DNA from: Aliiglaciecola sp. M165
Lineage (GTDB): Bacteria; Pseudomonadota; Gammaproteobacteria; Enterobacterales; Alteromonadaceae
Reading direction: 5' to 3'
Length of the DNA stretch: 64,000 bases
Assembly: GCF_007197995.1 (NCBI RefSeq)
Contig: NZ_VKKH01000007.1
Location: 1 to 64,000, forward strand
Shown one piece after another: positions 26,872-37,007 of the stretch (positions are counted from its first letter, which is position 1; every line of letters starts with the position of its first letter). A program made the position numbers and the translations under genes. The notes beneath the pieces were generated by a model that was not told the origin of the DNA, searched no databases, and saw nothing but the letters and a program-made list of their open reading frames with translations.

Positions 26872-29466
26872 ATGTCCGCAAATATTACTGCAAAAAAGAG
26901 ACTTGATTACCAACCGCCAAGTCACCTAATCCCTGAAATAGCCTTGTCCTTTAATCTCGAGGATGGCGTGACTAAGGTAAAAAGTCAGTTAAAAATTGTT
27001 AAAAATGGTCATCATGAAAAGCCACTTGTTTTGGATGGGGTGGATCTTAAGCTCATAGATATACAAATAAATGGCAAAACGATCGCAGAATACGAATTAA
27101 CCGACACACATTTAACCCTTCATCACTTGCCAGATGAATGCACACTTGAAATATACACAGAAATATTTCCACAAAATAATTCTAGTCTTGAGGGGCTATA
27201 TAAAACCTCTGGAGCTTACTGTACTCAGTGCGAAGCAGAAGGGTTTCGTAAAATAACCTATTTTGCCGATCGACCTGACGTCCTCTCTGAGTACACCGTC
27301 ACTATTTATGCGCAAAAAGACAATTTTCCATTTTTGTTATCCAATGGCAATAAAATCGATTCTGGGGATCTGGATGAAAATGTTCATTGGGTCAAATGGC
27401 ATGATCCTTTCAAAAAACCCTGTTATTTATTTGCGCTCGTAGCCGGTGATTTTGACTTATTAGAAGACACCTTCACTACGGGGAGCGGTCGCGAGGTGGC
27501 ACTTGAACTTTTTGTCGATAAAGGCAAACTCGATCGTGGCCATCATGCACTTTCGTCTTTAAAAAAAGCTATGAAATGGGACGAAGATGTATTTGGTTTA
27601 GAGTATGACTTAGATATCTATATGATTGTCGCAGTCGATTTTTTCAACATGGGGGCTATGGAAAACAAAGGACTGAATGTTTTTAATAGTAAGTTTGTTT
27701 TGGCCGACAGCGAGTCTGCTACCGATGAAGATTATTTTAATATTGAATCCGTTATTGCTCATGAATATTTCCACAACTGGACTGGAAATCGGGTCACATG
27801 TCGCGATTGGTTCCAACTGAGTTTGAAAGAGGGATTGACGGTTTTTCGTGATCAACAGTTCAGTGCCGACATGAATTCAGCGCCAGTCAATCGGATCAAA
27901 AATGTAAAGGTTATACGGGAACATCAGTTTGCCGAAGATGCCAGTGCCATGTCTCATCCGATCAGGCCTGATGAAGTTATCGAAATGAATAATTTTTATA
28001 CGGTAACAGTGTATGACAAAGGCGCAGAAGTGATCCGTATGATGCATACCTTGTTAGGCAGCGAGGGTTTTAGAAAAGGCATGGATTTATACTTTTTACG
28101 TCACGATGGACAAGCAGTTACCTGTGATGATTTTGTTCAAGCTATGCAAGATGCAAATAGTGAAGATTTAACGATGTTTAGACGTTGGTATGGCCAATCT
28201 GGAACGCCTAATATCAACGTTGAAGAAAATTACAATGCATCAACTGGCGAATTAAACATTCGTTTTGAACAAACAAATTTACCTACTGCCGATCAAGCGC
28301 AAAAGCAGGATTTACACATTCCCATTAAACTGGAAATTATTGACGACTTAAATCCTCAACAAAATCATATTGATGTGTATAACCTTAAACAAAAATCTGA
28401 TGTCATTAAAAAGTCTGGATTCTCAGCAAAGCCTACCATAGCTTACTTAACTGATTTCTCTGCTCCAGTTAAACTCAATTATTGCTACCAGGCGGATGAT
28501 CTTGTGAAAGTCGCGACAAAAAGTCGTGACGGATTTTCGCGCTGGAATGCCACACAAAATTTGTACGCAAATTGTATCCATCACCTAGCAAGGTCGACCA
28601 CAAAAAATACTAGTCAGCAGATCGCTCTAAGTGATATCGAGCAACTTCTAGATGGGATATTTGCCCAGCCGTATGATGACAAAGCAACCCTTGGCGAAAT
28701 GCTTACTCTTCCGTCATTCGAAACTCTAGTACAACAGGTTGAATTATTTAACGTGAGAACCTTGTTCGAAAAAAGAGAAGTGTTAAGGCAATTTATCGCG
28801 GAACGCTTTATTGAAAAGTTCACCCAGTTGTACGAAAGCAATCAGACCAAACAGTATAAATTTACAGCAAAAGATATGGCTGAACGCAAACTTGCAAACG
28901 TGAGTTTGGAATATATTGCCTTGACTAACCAAGGCACAGACCGGGTTACGCATCAATTTGAAAATTCGAGTAATATGACGGATACATTAGGGGCGTTGAA
29001 GTCGGCACAAACGGCTTCATTGCCAGTGTTTGACAAATTGATGGAACAATTTGAAAGTCGTTGGCGACAAGATCCCTTGGTGTTGGATAAGTGGTTTGCT
29101 CTGCACGCAGGACTCAACAGCAAAGATATACTATCTAGACTAGAGTTAATCATGGGTCATAAACAATTTGACCTCGCCAACCCTAACCGAGTGCGATCTG
29201 TTATTGGAACGTTTGCGTTTTATAATTCACTGGGGTTTCATGATGAAAGTGGAGTAGGGTATCGATTTGTAACGGATTACCTTATAAAGCTAGATAAAAT
29301 CAATCCACAGGTCGCCGCCAGGATCGTCACACCACTCACGCAATGGCAAAAACTGGATGAATCACGAATTGAATTGATGAAAACACAGTTAAGTCGACTA
29401 CTTGATTCACCAAATATTAGTAATGATATGTTTGAAAAAGTCAGTAAAAGTTTGAGTTTTCAATAA
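26872..29466 (+). CDS. pepN: Aminopeptidase N (alanyl aminopeptidase, M1 family)
   Basis: This 864-residue zinc aminopeptidase removes N-terminal residues from peptides in the cytoplasm. The exopeptidase motif GAMENKGLN precedes the zinc site H297-E298-xx-H301 with Glu320 as third ligand, exactly the numbering of E. coli PepN (870 residues). The DUF3458 Ig-like and C-terminal helical domains are complete. No signal peptide. The DUF2835 gene follows after 23 bases. Confidence 0.97.
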   Translation: MSANITAKKRLDYQPPSHLIPEIALSFNLEDGVTKVKSQLKIVKNGHHEKPLVLDGVDLKLIDIQINGKTIAEYELTDTHLTLHHLPDECTLEIYTEIFPQNNSSLEGLYKTSGAYCTQCEAEGFRKITYFADRPDVLSEYTVTIYAQKDNFPFLLSNGNKIDSGDLDENVHWVKWHDPFKKPCYLFALVAGDFDLLEDTFTTGSGREVALELFVDKGKLDRGHHALSSLKKAMKWDEDVFGLEYDLDIYMIVAVDFFNMGAMENKGLNVFNSKFVLADSESATDEDYFNIESVIAHEYFHNWTGNRVTCRDWFQLSLKEGLTVFRDQQFSADMNSAPVNRIKNVKVIREHQFAEDASAMSHPIRPDEVIEMNNFYTVTVYDKGAEVIRMMHTLLGSEGFRKGMDLYFLRHDGQAVTCDDFVQAMQDANSEDLTMFRRWYGQSGTPNINVEENYNASTGELNIRFEQTNLPTADQAQKQDLHIPIKLEIIDDLNPQQNHIDVYNLKQKSDVIKKSGFSAKPTIAYLTDFSAPVKLNYCYQADDLVKVATKSRDGFSRWNATQNLYANCIHHLARSTTKNTSQQIALSDIEQLLDGIFAQPYDDKATLGEMLTLPSFETLVQQVELFNVRTLFEKREVLRQFIAERFIEKFTQLYESNQTKQYKFTAKDMAERKLANVSLEYIALTNQGTDRVTHQFENSSNMTDTLGALKSAQTASLPVFDKLMEQFESRWRQDPLVLDKWFALHAGLNSKDILSRLELIMGHKQFDLANPNRVRSVIGTFAFYNSLGFHDESGVGYRFVTDYLIKLDKINPQVAARIVTPLTQWQKLDESRIELMKTQLSRLLDSPNISNDMFEKVSKSLSFQ

Positions 29467-29489
29467 GTAATTATTTCAGAATTTAATAA

Positions 29490-29711
29490 ATGAAGACCTT
29501 TTATTTTAGCATCAATGCGACTTATGATTATTGTGAAAAGCTCTATTTCACTGGCAATAATGCGGTAATAGTCAAAGCTGAGTCAGGTGAAAACGTTCAG
29601 ATCCCTTCACTGAATTTACGACCTTTTGTTACCCGTAGCGGGTTAAACGGAAGATTTCGTCTTATAATTAACGAACAAAACAAAGTTGAGTCTTTCGAAA
29701 AAATAAACTAA
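29490..29711 (+). CDS. DUF2835 family small protein
   Basis: This 73-residue protein matches the small DUF2835 family (FYFSINATYDYCEKLYF..., then QIPSLNLRPFVTRSGLNGRF). It is found in many marine gammaproteobacteria, often beside pepN. No signal peptide, no known function. Probably cotranscribed with pepN. Confidence 0.8.
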   Translation: MKTFYFSINATYDYCEKLYFTGNNAVIVKAESGENVQIPSLNLRPFVTRSGLNGRFRLIINEQNKVESFEKIN

Positions 29712-29891
29712 AGCCAACGTTTAAGCTTTTGTTTGATTTTCAAACTATTGAAAACGAAAAGAAATGCGAAATTTCAACTGGTACGATTTCTTCTTGCTAT
29801 CACATCAAAATGATGTAATGATTTTGTGAATTATTTGCTATCGATAATCGGTCGCGGTGCCTGCACCAAAGCGACATGGGAGAACATAAAT

Positions 29892-31970
29892 ATGAAGTGT
29901 GGACCTTTGAAGTTCAAAAAGTCACCGCTTGCGTTGAGCATTGCTGCATTCGCTGCTATTGCCTCAGGTACAGCACAAGCCGGGTCATGGGAGAGTGGCG
30001 ATTGGTCTGTTACTTTTGACTCTAATTTCTCGTTTGGTACGAGTATTCGAGTAGAAGAACGAGATTTTGGACTAATTGGTAACAGCAATCACCCTAACTT
30101 TAATTGGACGGGCTACAATGCCGCAACCAATGTCATATATCCGAATGTTGACGTCTGGAATAATGCAGATGGCGCCTATTCAACAAATGGTGATTTAGGT
30201 AATTTGAACTTTGATAAAGGAAACGCTTTTTCGACCTTGTTCAAAGGCACTCATGAATTAGACATAAATTATGGCAATATGGGCTTCTTTGCCCGTGGTT
30301 TTTACTTCTATGACTTTGAATTAAAAAATCGTGGTCGTGCCTGGTCTAATCCAATAACCGGTGAAACCCAAGACCCATGTGCAACTGAGCGTTCGGCAGA
30401 AGAGTTATGCTCTGATATTCGCCTATTAGATGCGTTCTTTTATGCTGATTTTGATATTGGCGATATGCCAGTTTCAATCCGTATCGGTGACCAGGTGGTT
30501 AGTTGGGGGGAAAGTACTTTCATTCAACATGGGATTAACACAACTAACCCTGTTGATGTCACTCGCGCCAGAGCACCTGGTGCAGAGCTTAAAGAGGTTT
30601 TCATTCCCGTTGGCATGGTGTTCGCATCTGTAGGGATCACCGAGAATCTAAGCGTGTCGGGTTACTATCAATATGAGTGGGAACGCAGTATCTTGCCACA
30701 GGCAGGAAGCTACTTTGCGACAAATGACTTTGCCGGTGAAGGAGGACAAGCGCAAAACATACAACTTGGCTTTACGGGTAATCCTGACATTAATTTGAAT
30801 TTTTTGTTAGCGAGTCTAAATGGTTTGGGTGACGCATTGCGCGGTGGTGCCGATGCTGCAGAAATATCTGCTGCTTATTTGGCCTACCCAACCAAAGTCG
30901 CCGTAAGGGCTTTCAGCGATGCTGCGCATCAAGATGCTGACGATCAAGGTCAATATGGTATTAAGTTCTCTTACTTTGCAGAAGATTTAAATTCGACAGA
31001 ATTTAGTATCTACCACATTAATTATCACAGCCAACGTCCGTTAATCTCTGGTGTGACTTCTGATTTTACTGCAGCAGGAATTGGTGCCGATCTCGGTTAT
31101 TTAGCGGCAAATCAAATCACACGTGACAACGTTACTGACTTACAAGCATTTACTGAAACTCAATTTGTCTACCCCGAAGATTTAAAACTTTATGGGTTCA
31201 GTTTTAACACTAACGTTGGTGAAACAGCGCTAGCAGGTGAAATTGCCTATCGCGTTGACGAACCATTACAAATTGATGATGTTGAATTGCTGTATACTGC
31301 AATGCCACAACAGCTAGCCAACGCGGGACTTAGACCTGATTTAGACGGTATTTCTCAGCTTGTGAATATTGGTCGAAATGTGGGGCCAGGGCAAACCGCC
31401 GAGGGTTTCCTTGTTTCTGATACCATTCAAGCGCAGATCACGGCATCACATGTATTTGGTCCAGCTATGGGTGCAGATAACTTCATATTGTTAGGTGAAG
31501 TAGGTGTAATTGAAATATCGGACATGCCAGATCCGAACGTCATTCGCCTTAACGGCCCAGGTACAGCCAGAACACCTTCTATTGAACCGTTGAGAGATGA
31601 AAGTGGGAATATCATCACAACCCGCGAAGGTTTGCATATTGGGTTATCAGATGGACCTGAAACAAATCCATTCCCATCAGCCAGCGCTTGGGGCTATCGA
31701 TTATTAGCTGTAGCTGACTACAACAACGTTTTTTCTGGTGTAAACTTAAGAACGCGTGCAACCTTTGCTCATGACGTTAACGGTACTACGCCCGATCCAT
31801 TATTTTTGTTTCTAGAAGATCGAAAATCGGCGAATTTATCTTTTGAGTTTGATTACTTAAGTAAGTTTTCTGCTTCCGTCGGCTACAGTGCGTTTTGGGG
31901 TGGCAAAGGAAACTCCAATGCCTTATCAGACAGAGACTTTGTGTCTATCAACTTTAAATACGCAATTTAA
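29892..31970 (+). CDS. DUF1302 outer-membrane protein, first gene of a DUF1302-DUF1329-YCF48-RND cluster
   Basis: This 692-residue protein has a signal peptide (about residues 1-30, ending ASGTAQAGS) and a long, aromatic, beta-rich body ending in a C-terminal strand (DFVSINFKYAI) as in outer-membrane barrels. SWESGDWSVTFDSNFSFGTSIRVEER is the typical DUF1302 beginning, and VSWGESTFIQHGINTTNPVD the conserved centre. The start at ATG 29892 has GGGAG 9 bases upstream; an upstream in-frame GTG at 29826 would add residues before the signal. Function unknown; the next genes suggest a substrate-transport pathway. Confidence 0.85.
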   Translation: MKCGPLKFKKSPLALSIAAFAAIASGTAQAGSWESGDWSVTFDSNFSFGTSIRVEERDFGLIGNSNHPNFNWTGYNAATNVIYPNVDVWNNADGAYSTNGDLGNLNFDKGNAFSTLFKGTHELDINYGNMGFFARGFYFYDFELKNRGRAWSNPITGETQDPCATERSAEELCSDIRLLDAFFYADFDIGDMPVSIRIGDQVVSWGESTFIQHGINTTNPVDVTRARAPGAELKEVFIPVGMVFASVGITENLSVSGYYQYEWERSILPQAGSYFATNDFAGEGGQAQNIQLGFTGNPDINLNFLLASLNGLGDALRGGADAAEISAAYLAYPTKVAVRAFSDAAHQDADDQGQYGIKFSYFAEDLNSTEFSIYHINYHSQRPLISGVTSDFTAAGIGADLGYLAANQITRDNVTDLQAFTETQFVYPEDLKLYGFSFNTNVGETALAGEIAYRVDEPLQIDDVELLYTAMPQQLANAGLRPDLDGISQLVNIGRNVGPGQTAEGFLVSDTIQAQITASHVFGPAMGADNFILLGEVGVIEISDMPDPNVIRLNGPGTARTPSIEPLRDESGNIITTREGLHIGLSDGPETNPFPSASAWGYRLLAVADYNNVFSGVNLRTRATFAHDVNGTTPDPLFLFLEDRKSANLSFEFDYLSKFSASVGYSAFWGGKGNSNALSDRDFVSINFKYAI

Positions 31971-31982
31971 GAGAGCAGCATA

Positions 31983-33350
31983 ATGATGAATAAATTGATA
32001 ATGACAACATCAGCCGTAGCTTTGGCGCTTAGCGTGTCGCTTGCACAGGCTAAAGTGTCTGAAGCCGAAGCTGCAAAGCTTGGCAATGAATTAACGCCGT
32101 TAGGCGGAGAAAAAGCGGGAAACGCAGATGGCAGTATTCCTGAATGGACGGGGGGCATTACCTCAGCGCCGGCAGGATACACACCAGGCGATTTCCATCC
32201 AAACCCTTTTCCAGATGATAAGGTTTTGTTCACCATCACTGCTCAGAATTATAAAGAATATTCTGACTTTTTAAGTGATGGTCAGGAAAAACTCTTTGAG
32301 ACCTATCCAGATACCTTCAAGATGCCGGTATATCAAACTCGTCGTACCGCCTCGAACCCACAATTTGTCTACGATGCGACTAAGGCAAATGCAACCAGAG
32401 CAGAGCTGGTTCAGGGGGGCAACGGAATTAAAAACGCCGCAATTGGGGTTCCTTTCCCAATTCCCCAAAGTGGTGTTGAAGCCATTTGGAATCACGTTCT
32501 TCGCTATCGTGGCCAAGCTATCCAGCGTAATGGCGGTCAAGCTGCCCCAACTGCATCAGGTGACTACAACGTAATTGGTTTTGATGAAATTCTGATGGTT
32601 AAATATTCCAATAAAGATGCGACACCAGAAGCTTTGTTGGAAGAAAATATTCTGATGAAATTCAAGCAAAGTATTACGTCACCTGCTCGATTGGCAGGCA
32701 CAGCTTTGTTAGTTCATGAAACTATGGATCAGGTTAGAGAACCTCGTCAGGCTTGGACGTATAATACAGGGCAACGTCGGGTTCGTAGAGCGCCGAACAT
32801 CGCATATGATGCCCCTGGAACAGCATCGGACGGTCTACGCACAACTGATGACTTTGACATGTTTAACGGTGCACCGGATCGTTACAATTGGGAATTGAAA
32901 GGTAAGCAAGAAATGTACGTTGCTTACAACAATTATAACCTGCACAGCAATACGGTTTCCTATGAAGATATTTTGAAGCCTGGACACATCAACCCTGACC
33001 TAACTCGTTATGAAAAGCATCGCGTTTGGGTTGTCGAAGCGACATTAAAAGAGGGTTTGCGTCATGTTTATCAAAAGCGTGTTTTCTTTATAGATGAAGA
33101 TAGCTGGCAAGTTCAAGTAGCTGATATGTATGATAATCGCGGTGAATTATATAAAGTTGCCAAAGCTTACGGTATAAATTACTACGAAGTTCCTACACAT
33201 TGGTCTACTCTTGACGTATACCATGATTTAAATTCTCGTCGTTATCTTGCTCTTGGTTTGGATAACGAAGACAAAGTTTACGATTTCTCAGTTGAACCAA
33301 CTGACAAAGAGTTTACTGCACAAGCCTTACGGCGAGAGGGCAAACGCTAA
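31983..33350 (+). CDS. DUF1329 periplasmic protein
   Basis: This 455-residue protein has a signal peptide (MMNKLIMTTSAVALALSVSLAQAK) and the DUF1329 signatures TPLGGEKAGNADGSIPEWTGGI near the N-terminus and later HRVWVVEATLKEGLRHVYQKRVFFIDEDSWQVQVADMYD. DUF1329 proteins resemble LolA/LolB-like lipid-carrier folds in my recollection, so a hydrophobic cargo is plausible. It follows the DUF1302 gene by 12 bases, and a strong terminator follows it. Export to the periplasm is the firm part of the call. Confidence 0.88.
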   Translation: MMNKLIMTTSAVALALSVSLAQAKVSEAEAAKLGNELTPLGGEKAGNADGSIPEWTGGITSAPAGYTPGDFHPNPFPDDKVLFTITAQNYKEYSDFLSDGQEKLFETYPDTFKMPVYQTRRTASNPQFVYDATKANATRAELVQGGNGIKNAAIGVPFPIPQSGVEAIWNHVLRYRGQAIQRNGGQAAPTASGDYNVIGFDEILMVKYSNKDATPEALLEENILMKFKQSITSPARLAGTALLVHETMDQVREPRQAWTYNTGQRRVRRAPNIAYDAPGTASDGLRTTDDFDMFNGAPDRYNWELKGKQEMYVAYNNYNLHSNTVSYEDILKPGHINPDLTRYEKHRVWVVEATLKEGLRHVYQKRVFFIDEDSWQVQVADMYDNRGELYKVAKAYGINYYEVPTHWSTLDVYHDLNSRRYLALGLDNEDKVYDFSVEPTDKEFTAQALRREGKR

Positions 33351-33360
33351 ACACGGTTTT

Positions 33361-33390
33361 AAACGGTTGGCGATGCCAACCGTTTTTGTT
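33361..33390 (+). terminator. Internal terminator between the DUF1329 and YCF48-type genes
   Basis: AAACGGTTGGC-GAT-GCCAACCGTTT, an 11-base perfect stem with a 3-base loop, followed by TTGTTTT. It lies inside the four-gene cluster and may give more DUF1302/DUF1329 than downstream product. Confidence 0.88.
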
Positions 33391-33413
33391 TTAGAGGTCA
33401 GAAAAAGAAAAAT

Positions 33414-34436
33414 ATGAAATATAAACAAATATTTTCCCTGTCACTGATATGTTCTCTTGGATTTTTTGGTGCGAATGCCGAACAGTCCTACATCGCCCCC
33501 CTCGCAAAAAAATCTCTATTGCTAGACATCGTAAAAGCACAAAATGGCTTTGTTGCGGTCGGTGAAAGAGGGCATATACTTCGTTCACAAAATAGTGTTG
33601 ATTGGGTTCAAGAGCCTGTGCCAACGCTTTCTACGCTAAGTGCTATTTCTACGGTTAACGGTAAGTCATGGGCAGTTGGGCATGACGCGGTTATTGTCCA
33701 CAAATCGAGTGAACAGGCCGACTGGGAGATCCAGTACTTTGATCCCGATTCTGAAAAACCTTTATTGGATGTCTTATTCTTAAATGAATCTGAAGGCATT
33801 GCTGTGGGAGCTTATGGTAGTTTCTACCGAACAACAGATGGTGGAAATAACTGGACTAAAGAGTTACATGCCCAATTATTACATCCAGATGACGTATTGT
33901 ATCTTGAAGAAATTAGACTAGAAGATGAGACGTTTTATCAAGAAGAACTTGTATCTATTCTTCCGCATTTAAATAAAGTTGACCTAGTCAATGATGTTTT
34001 ATACATGGCTGGAGAATCCGGATTACTAGCGAAAAGTGCTGATTTCGGCCGAACTTGGCAGCGAATGGATGTTGACTATTTTGGTTCTTTTTTTGAAATT
34101 AAAGGTCTACGTAATGGAAATATAATTGCCGCAGGTCTTAGAGGTAACCTTTTCAAACTTGAAGATGAAAACGAAGGATGGAGCAAAATCGATTCGGGAA
34201 TCACCGCTTCCATCAATACCTTGGTGGAAGGTCCAAATGGCAGTTTTTATGCAATGGGCAATAGCGGATTCATCGTCTGTGTTAGCGGTGATGAGGTGAA
34301 GAAACGACATTTAGACGATGGTATCGCAATTACTGCATCAGTTTCTGTGGATGATGGTTTTCTTGTTACATCTGCTGCCGGTTTAAAAACGTTGAGTTCC
34401 GACGAGCAACTAAATCTTTGTGAAAGGGATGAGTAG
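33414..34436 (+). CDS. YCF48/BNR-type beta-propeller protein
   Basis: This 340-residue exported protein (signal peptide to about residue 22) is a repeat protein of the YCF48/photosystem-II assembly HCF136-like group: GFVAVGERGHILRSQNSVDWVQ, EGIAVGAYGSFYRTTDGGNNWTKE and VLYMAGESGLLAKSADFGRTWQRM are successive blades. In this context it is probably a periplasmic scaffold for the RND pump encoded 6 bases downstream. Such genes recur beside DUF1302/DUF1329/RND genes. It has no catalytic motif. Confidence 0.85.
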   Translation: MKYKQIFSLSLICSLGFFGANAEQSYIAPLAKKSLLLDIVKAQNGFVAVGERGHILRSQNSVDWVQEPVPTLSTLSAISTVNGKSWAVGHDAVIVHKSSEQADWEIQYFDPDSEKPLLDVLFLNESEGIAVGAYGSFYRTTDGGNNWTKELHAQLLHPDDVLYLEEIRLEDETFYQEELVSILPHLNKVDLVNDVLYMAGESGLLAKSADFGRTWQRMDVDYFGSFFEIKGLRNGNIIAAGLRGNLFKLEDENEGWSKIDSGITASINTLVEGPNGSFYAMGNSGFIVCVSGDEVKKRHLDDGIAITASVSVDDGFLVTSAAGLKTLSSDEQLNLCERDE

Positions 34437-34442
34437 TAACCT

Positions 34443-36758
34443 ATGAATAAGTTGATTGATTTGTGTGTCAATGGGATTTTTCGCAATCGCATCATTGTCG
34501 TTTTACTTTTTGTTTTAACTACCATTTTTTTAGGTTATCAATCGTCATTACTTAAACTTGATGCCGGTTTCACCAAAAATATACCGCTTAACCATGAATA
34601 CATGGTTAATTATATGAAACATGCCAAAGACTTCGGTGGTGCGAATAGCATATTAGTGTCTGTGTGTGATCGAGACAGTGACATCTTTAATACTGAATTT
34701 TTCGATACCCTTAAAAATGTTCACGACCAGTTATTTTTTATAAACGGTGTGGAACGCTCTTTAGTTAAATCATTATTTTCATCATCCACTCGTTTCACTG
34801 AGATAGTTGAAGGCGGATTTGCGGGTGGTCCAGTTATCCCTGCTGATTTTGACTCAAAAGACCCAGCTGCTTTGGCGTTGGTGGGACAGAACATCGATAA
34901 AGCGGGCATAGTCGGTAGATTAGTATCGGATGATTATCAATGTGCAATGGTGTCGGCCCAACTCCTCAATATCGATCCGGCGACCGGTGAAAAATTAGAT
35001 ACCTTAACCTTGGCCGGCGAGTTAGAAGATCAACTTCGTGGCCAATTTGAAAACGAAAATACCAGTATACATATTATTGGTTTTGCCAAAATGATCGGTG
35101 ATGTTGCGAATGGCGCTAAAGACGTGGTGCTGTTTTTTGCTATCGCCATTGCCATCACAGCTGTCATGGTGTTTTTCTTTTCTAAATCTGTGATGTTAAC
35201 GATTTTACCCTTGTTATGTTCTGTTGTGGCAGTTGTATGGCAACTTGGTTTGTTGACTATTTTAGGATTTGGATTGGACCCAATGTCAATCCTTGTGCCA
35301 TTCTTGGTATTTGCCATTGGTGTTAGCCATGGCGTGCAAATGATTAATGCAGTTGGTAAACGGGTATCCGAAGGTGGAACGGCTTTATTCGCTGCTGAAT
35401 CCGCATTTAGAACCTTGTTAATCCCGGGCGGAATCGCACTACTTTCAGATACCGTTGGCTTTATGACCTTGTTGGTCATCGATATTGGTATCATCCGTGA
35501 ACTGGCTATTACTGCTAGTTTAGGGGTTGCAGTGATTATTTTGACTAACTTGATTCTGTTACCTGTGTTGATGTCATACGTCAGATTTAGTGACAAGTAC
35601 AAGGCTAGATTTAAGGGCAAGGAAAATCGTTCGGATGCATTTTGGAATGCCATTGCTCATTGTTCTACGCCTAAAGTGGCTTATGTCATTCTTGCCGTGA
35701 CTACTGTGCTTTTCGTCCTTGGTTGGATGCAGTCCAGTAAGATGAAAATTGGTGATCTTCACGCAGGTGCGCCTGCGCTGCACGAGGAAAGCCGTTACAA
35801 TCAAGACACCTTCCTCATTACTGATAAGTATGCGATTAGTGTGGATTATATCTCTATACTAGTCGAGACCGCTCCTGAGTCGTGTACGTCCTATGAAGTG
35901 ATGACAGCAATTGACGATTTGCAATGGAAAATGACGAACATCGAAGGGGTTCAATCTGCGGTCAGTTTAGCATCAGTGGCAAAACTGGTTAATGCGGGTT
36001 ACAACGAAGGCAACCCTAAGTGGCAAGTGCTCCCTCGAAATCAACAAACAATGGTGCAAGCGATTGCCCAGATCCCAACGTCTTCAGGTTTGTTGAACGG
36101 CAATTGCTCCGTTATGCCGATCATTCTTTTCATGGAAGATCATAAAGCAGAAACCATTAATCGTGTTGTTGATGCAGTTAAAACCTTCAGAGAAGAGTAT
36201 CAAAACGATAATTTGCAGTTTAAATTAGCTTCTGGACCGGTTGGCGTCATGGCGGCCAAGAATGAAGCGGTTGAAGCAGCGCAAGATCCTATGATGATGT
36301 ATGTGTTTGGCGCGGTAATCATTTTGTGTTTGCTGAGCTTCCGTTCATTAAGAGCGACATTATCTGTCGTCATCCCATTGTATGTTGTGTCAGTGCTGGC
36401 TCAGGCGCTCATGACATTTCTGGAGATAGGGCTCACAGTGTCAACCTTACCTGTTATTGCATTGGGCGTAGGCATAGGGGTCGATTACGGTATATACATT
36501 CTTTCGACTATGGCAATTAAACTCAAATCTGGTGTGGCGTGCCGTCAAGCGTATTTTGATGCTCTCAAAGAGCGGGGTAGTGCTGTGCTATTTACCGGTA
36601 TAACTTTGGCCGTTGGTGTGAGCACCTGGGTATTCTCATCGCTGAAGTTTCAGATGGATATGGGAATATTGCTCACCTTTATGTTTGTCGTCAATATGCT
36701 AGGCGCCATTGTGGTTTTACCCGCACTTGCTTCGGTTTTCTGGCGTTCACAAAAATAA
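34443..36758 (+). CDS. RND-family transporter (MmpL/SSD-like)
   Basis: This 771-residue inner-membrane protein has the two-fold RND design: TM1 (residues about 15-35), a periplasmic loop, TM2-6 (about 215-375), TM7 (about 405-425), a second loop, and TM8-12 (about 620-765). GLDPMSILVPFLVFAIGVSHGVQMIN and VIALGVGIGVDYGIYILS carry the polar residues used for proton relay in MmpL-like pumps. It is shorter than AcrB-type pumps and belongs to the hydrophobe exporter/SSD group. A terminator closes the cluster. Confidence 0.9.
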   Translation: MNKLIDLCVNGIFRNRIIVVLLFVLTTIFLGYQSSLLKLDAGFTKNIPLNHEYMVNYMKHAKDFGGANSILVSVCDRDSDIFNTEFFDTLKNVHDQLFFINGVERSLVKSLFSSSTRFTEIVEGGFAGGPVIPADFDSKDPAALALVGQNIDKAGIVGRLVSDDYQCAMVSAQLLNIDPATGEKLDTLTLAGELEDQLRGQFENENTSIHIIGFAKMIGDVANGAKDVVLFFAIAIAITAVMVFFFSKSVMLTILPLLCSVVAVVWQLGLLTILGFGLDPMSILVPFLVFAIGVSHGVQMINAVGKRVSEGGTALFAAESAFRTLLIPGGIALLSDTVGFMTLLVIDIGIIRELAITASLGVAVIILTNLILLPVLMSYVRFSDKYKARFKGKENRSDAFWNAIAHCSTPKVAYVILAVTTVLFVLGWMQSSKMKIGDLHAGAPALHEESRYNQDTFLITDKYAISVDYISILVETAPESCTSYEVMTAIDDLQWKMTNIEGVQSAVSLASVAKLVNAGYNEGNPKWQVLPRNQQTMVQAIAQIPTSSGLLNGNCSVMPIILFMEDHKAETINRVVDAVKTFREEYQNDNLQFKLASGPVGVMAAKNEAVEAAQDPMMMYVFGAVIILCLLSFRSLRATLSVVIPLYVVSVLAQALMTFLEIGLTVSTLPVIALGVGIGVDYGIYILSTMAIKLKSGVACRQAYFDALKERGSAVLFTGITLAVGVSTWVFSSLKFQMDMGILLTFMFVVNMLGAIVVLPALASVFWRSQK

Positions 36759-36790
36759 TTTGTGCATAACTATTTAGTAACTCGAAATAG

Positions 36791-36813
36791 AAAGGGCCTC
36801 AGGGCCCTTTTTT
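36791..36813 (+). terminator. Rho-independent terminator after the RND gene
   Basis: AAGGGCC-TCAG-GGCCCTT, a 7-base perfect stem, followed by TTTT. Confidence 0.9.
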
Positions 36814-37007
36814 AGTTGTTTTTGTTGCATATTTATCATTATTGTAAATATAGGGTTAATTTAGTCCTTTCAAAGCCGTAATAATTTAGCGAAAATAGCG
36901 CCTGAAATGTCGAAAAACTGTATATATGTCAGTCTTTTGACTAATCTAATAATAATCAAGTTTGGTGTGAGGAAGATCCTCCACCATTTTTATTACAAGG
37001 TAAGCAA

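Noticed and set aside
29779-29797. Possible sigma-54 promoter (TGG...TTGC) upstream of the DUF1302 gene
   Set aside because: The spacing between GG and GC is 14 bases instead of 10, so the site does not fit.
35030-35653. 207-residue antisense open frame in the RND gene
   Set aside because: It lies opposite the transmembrane segments of a well-supported gene, has low-complexity composition (Thr/Asn/Lys/Pro) and no family signature; it is a shadow frame.
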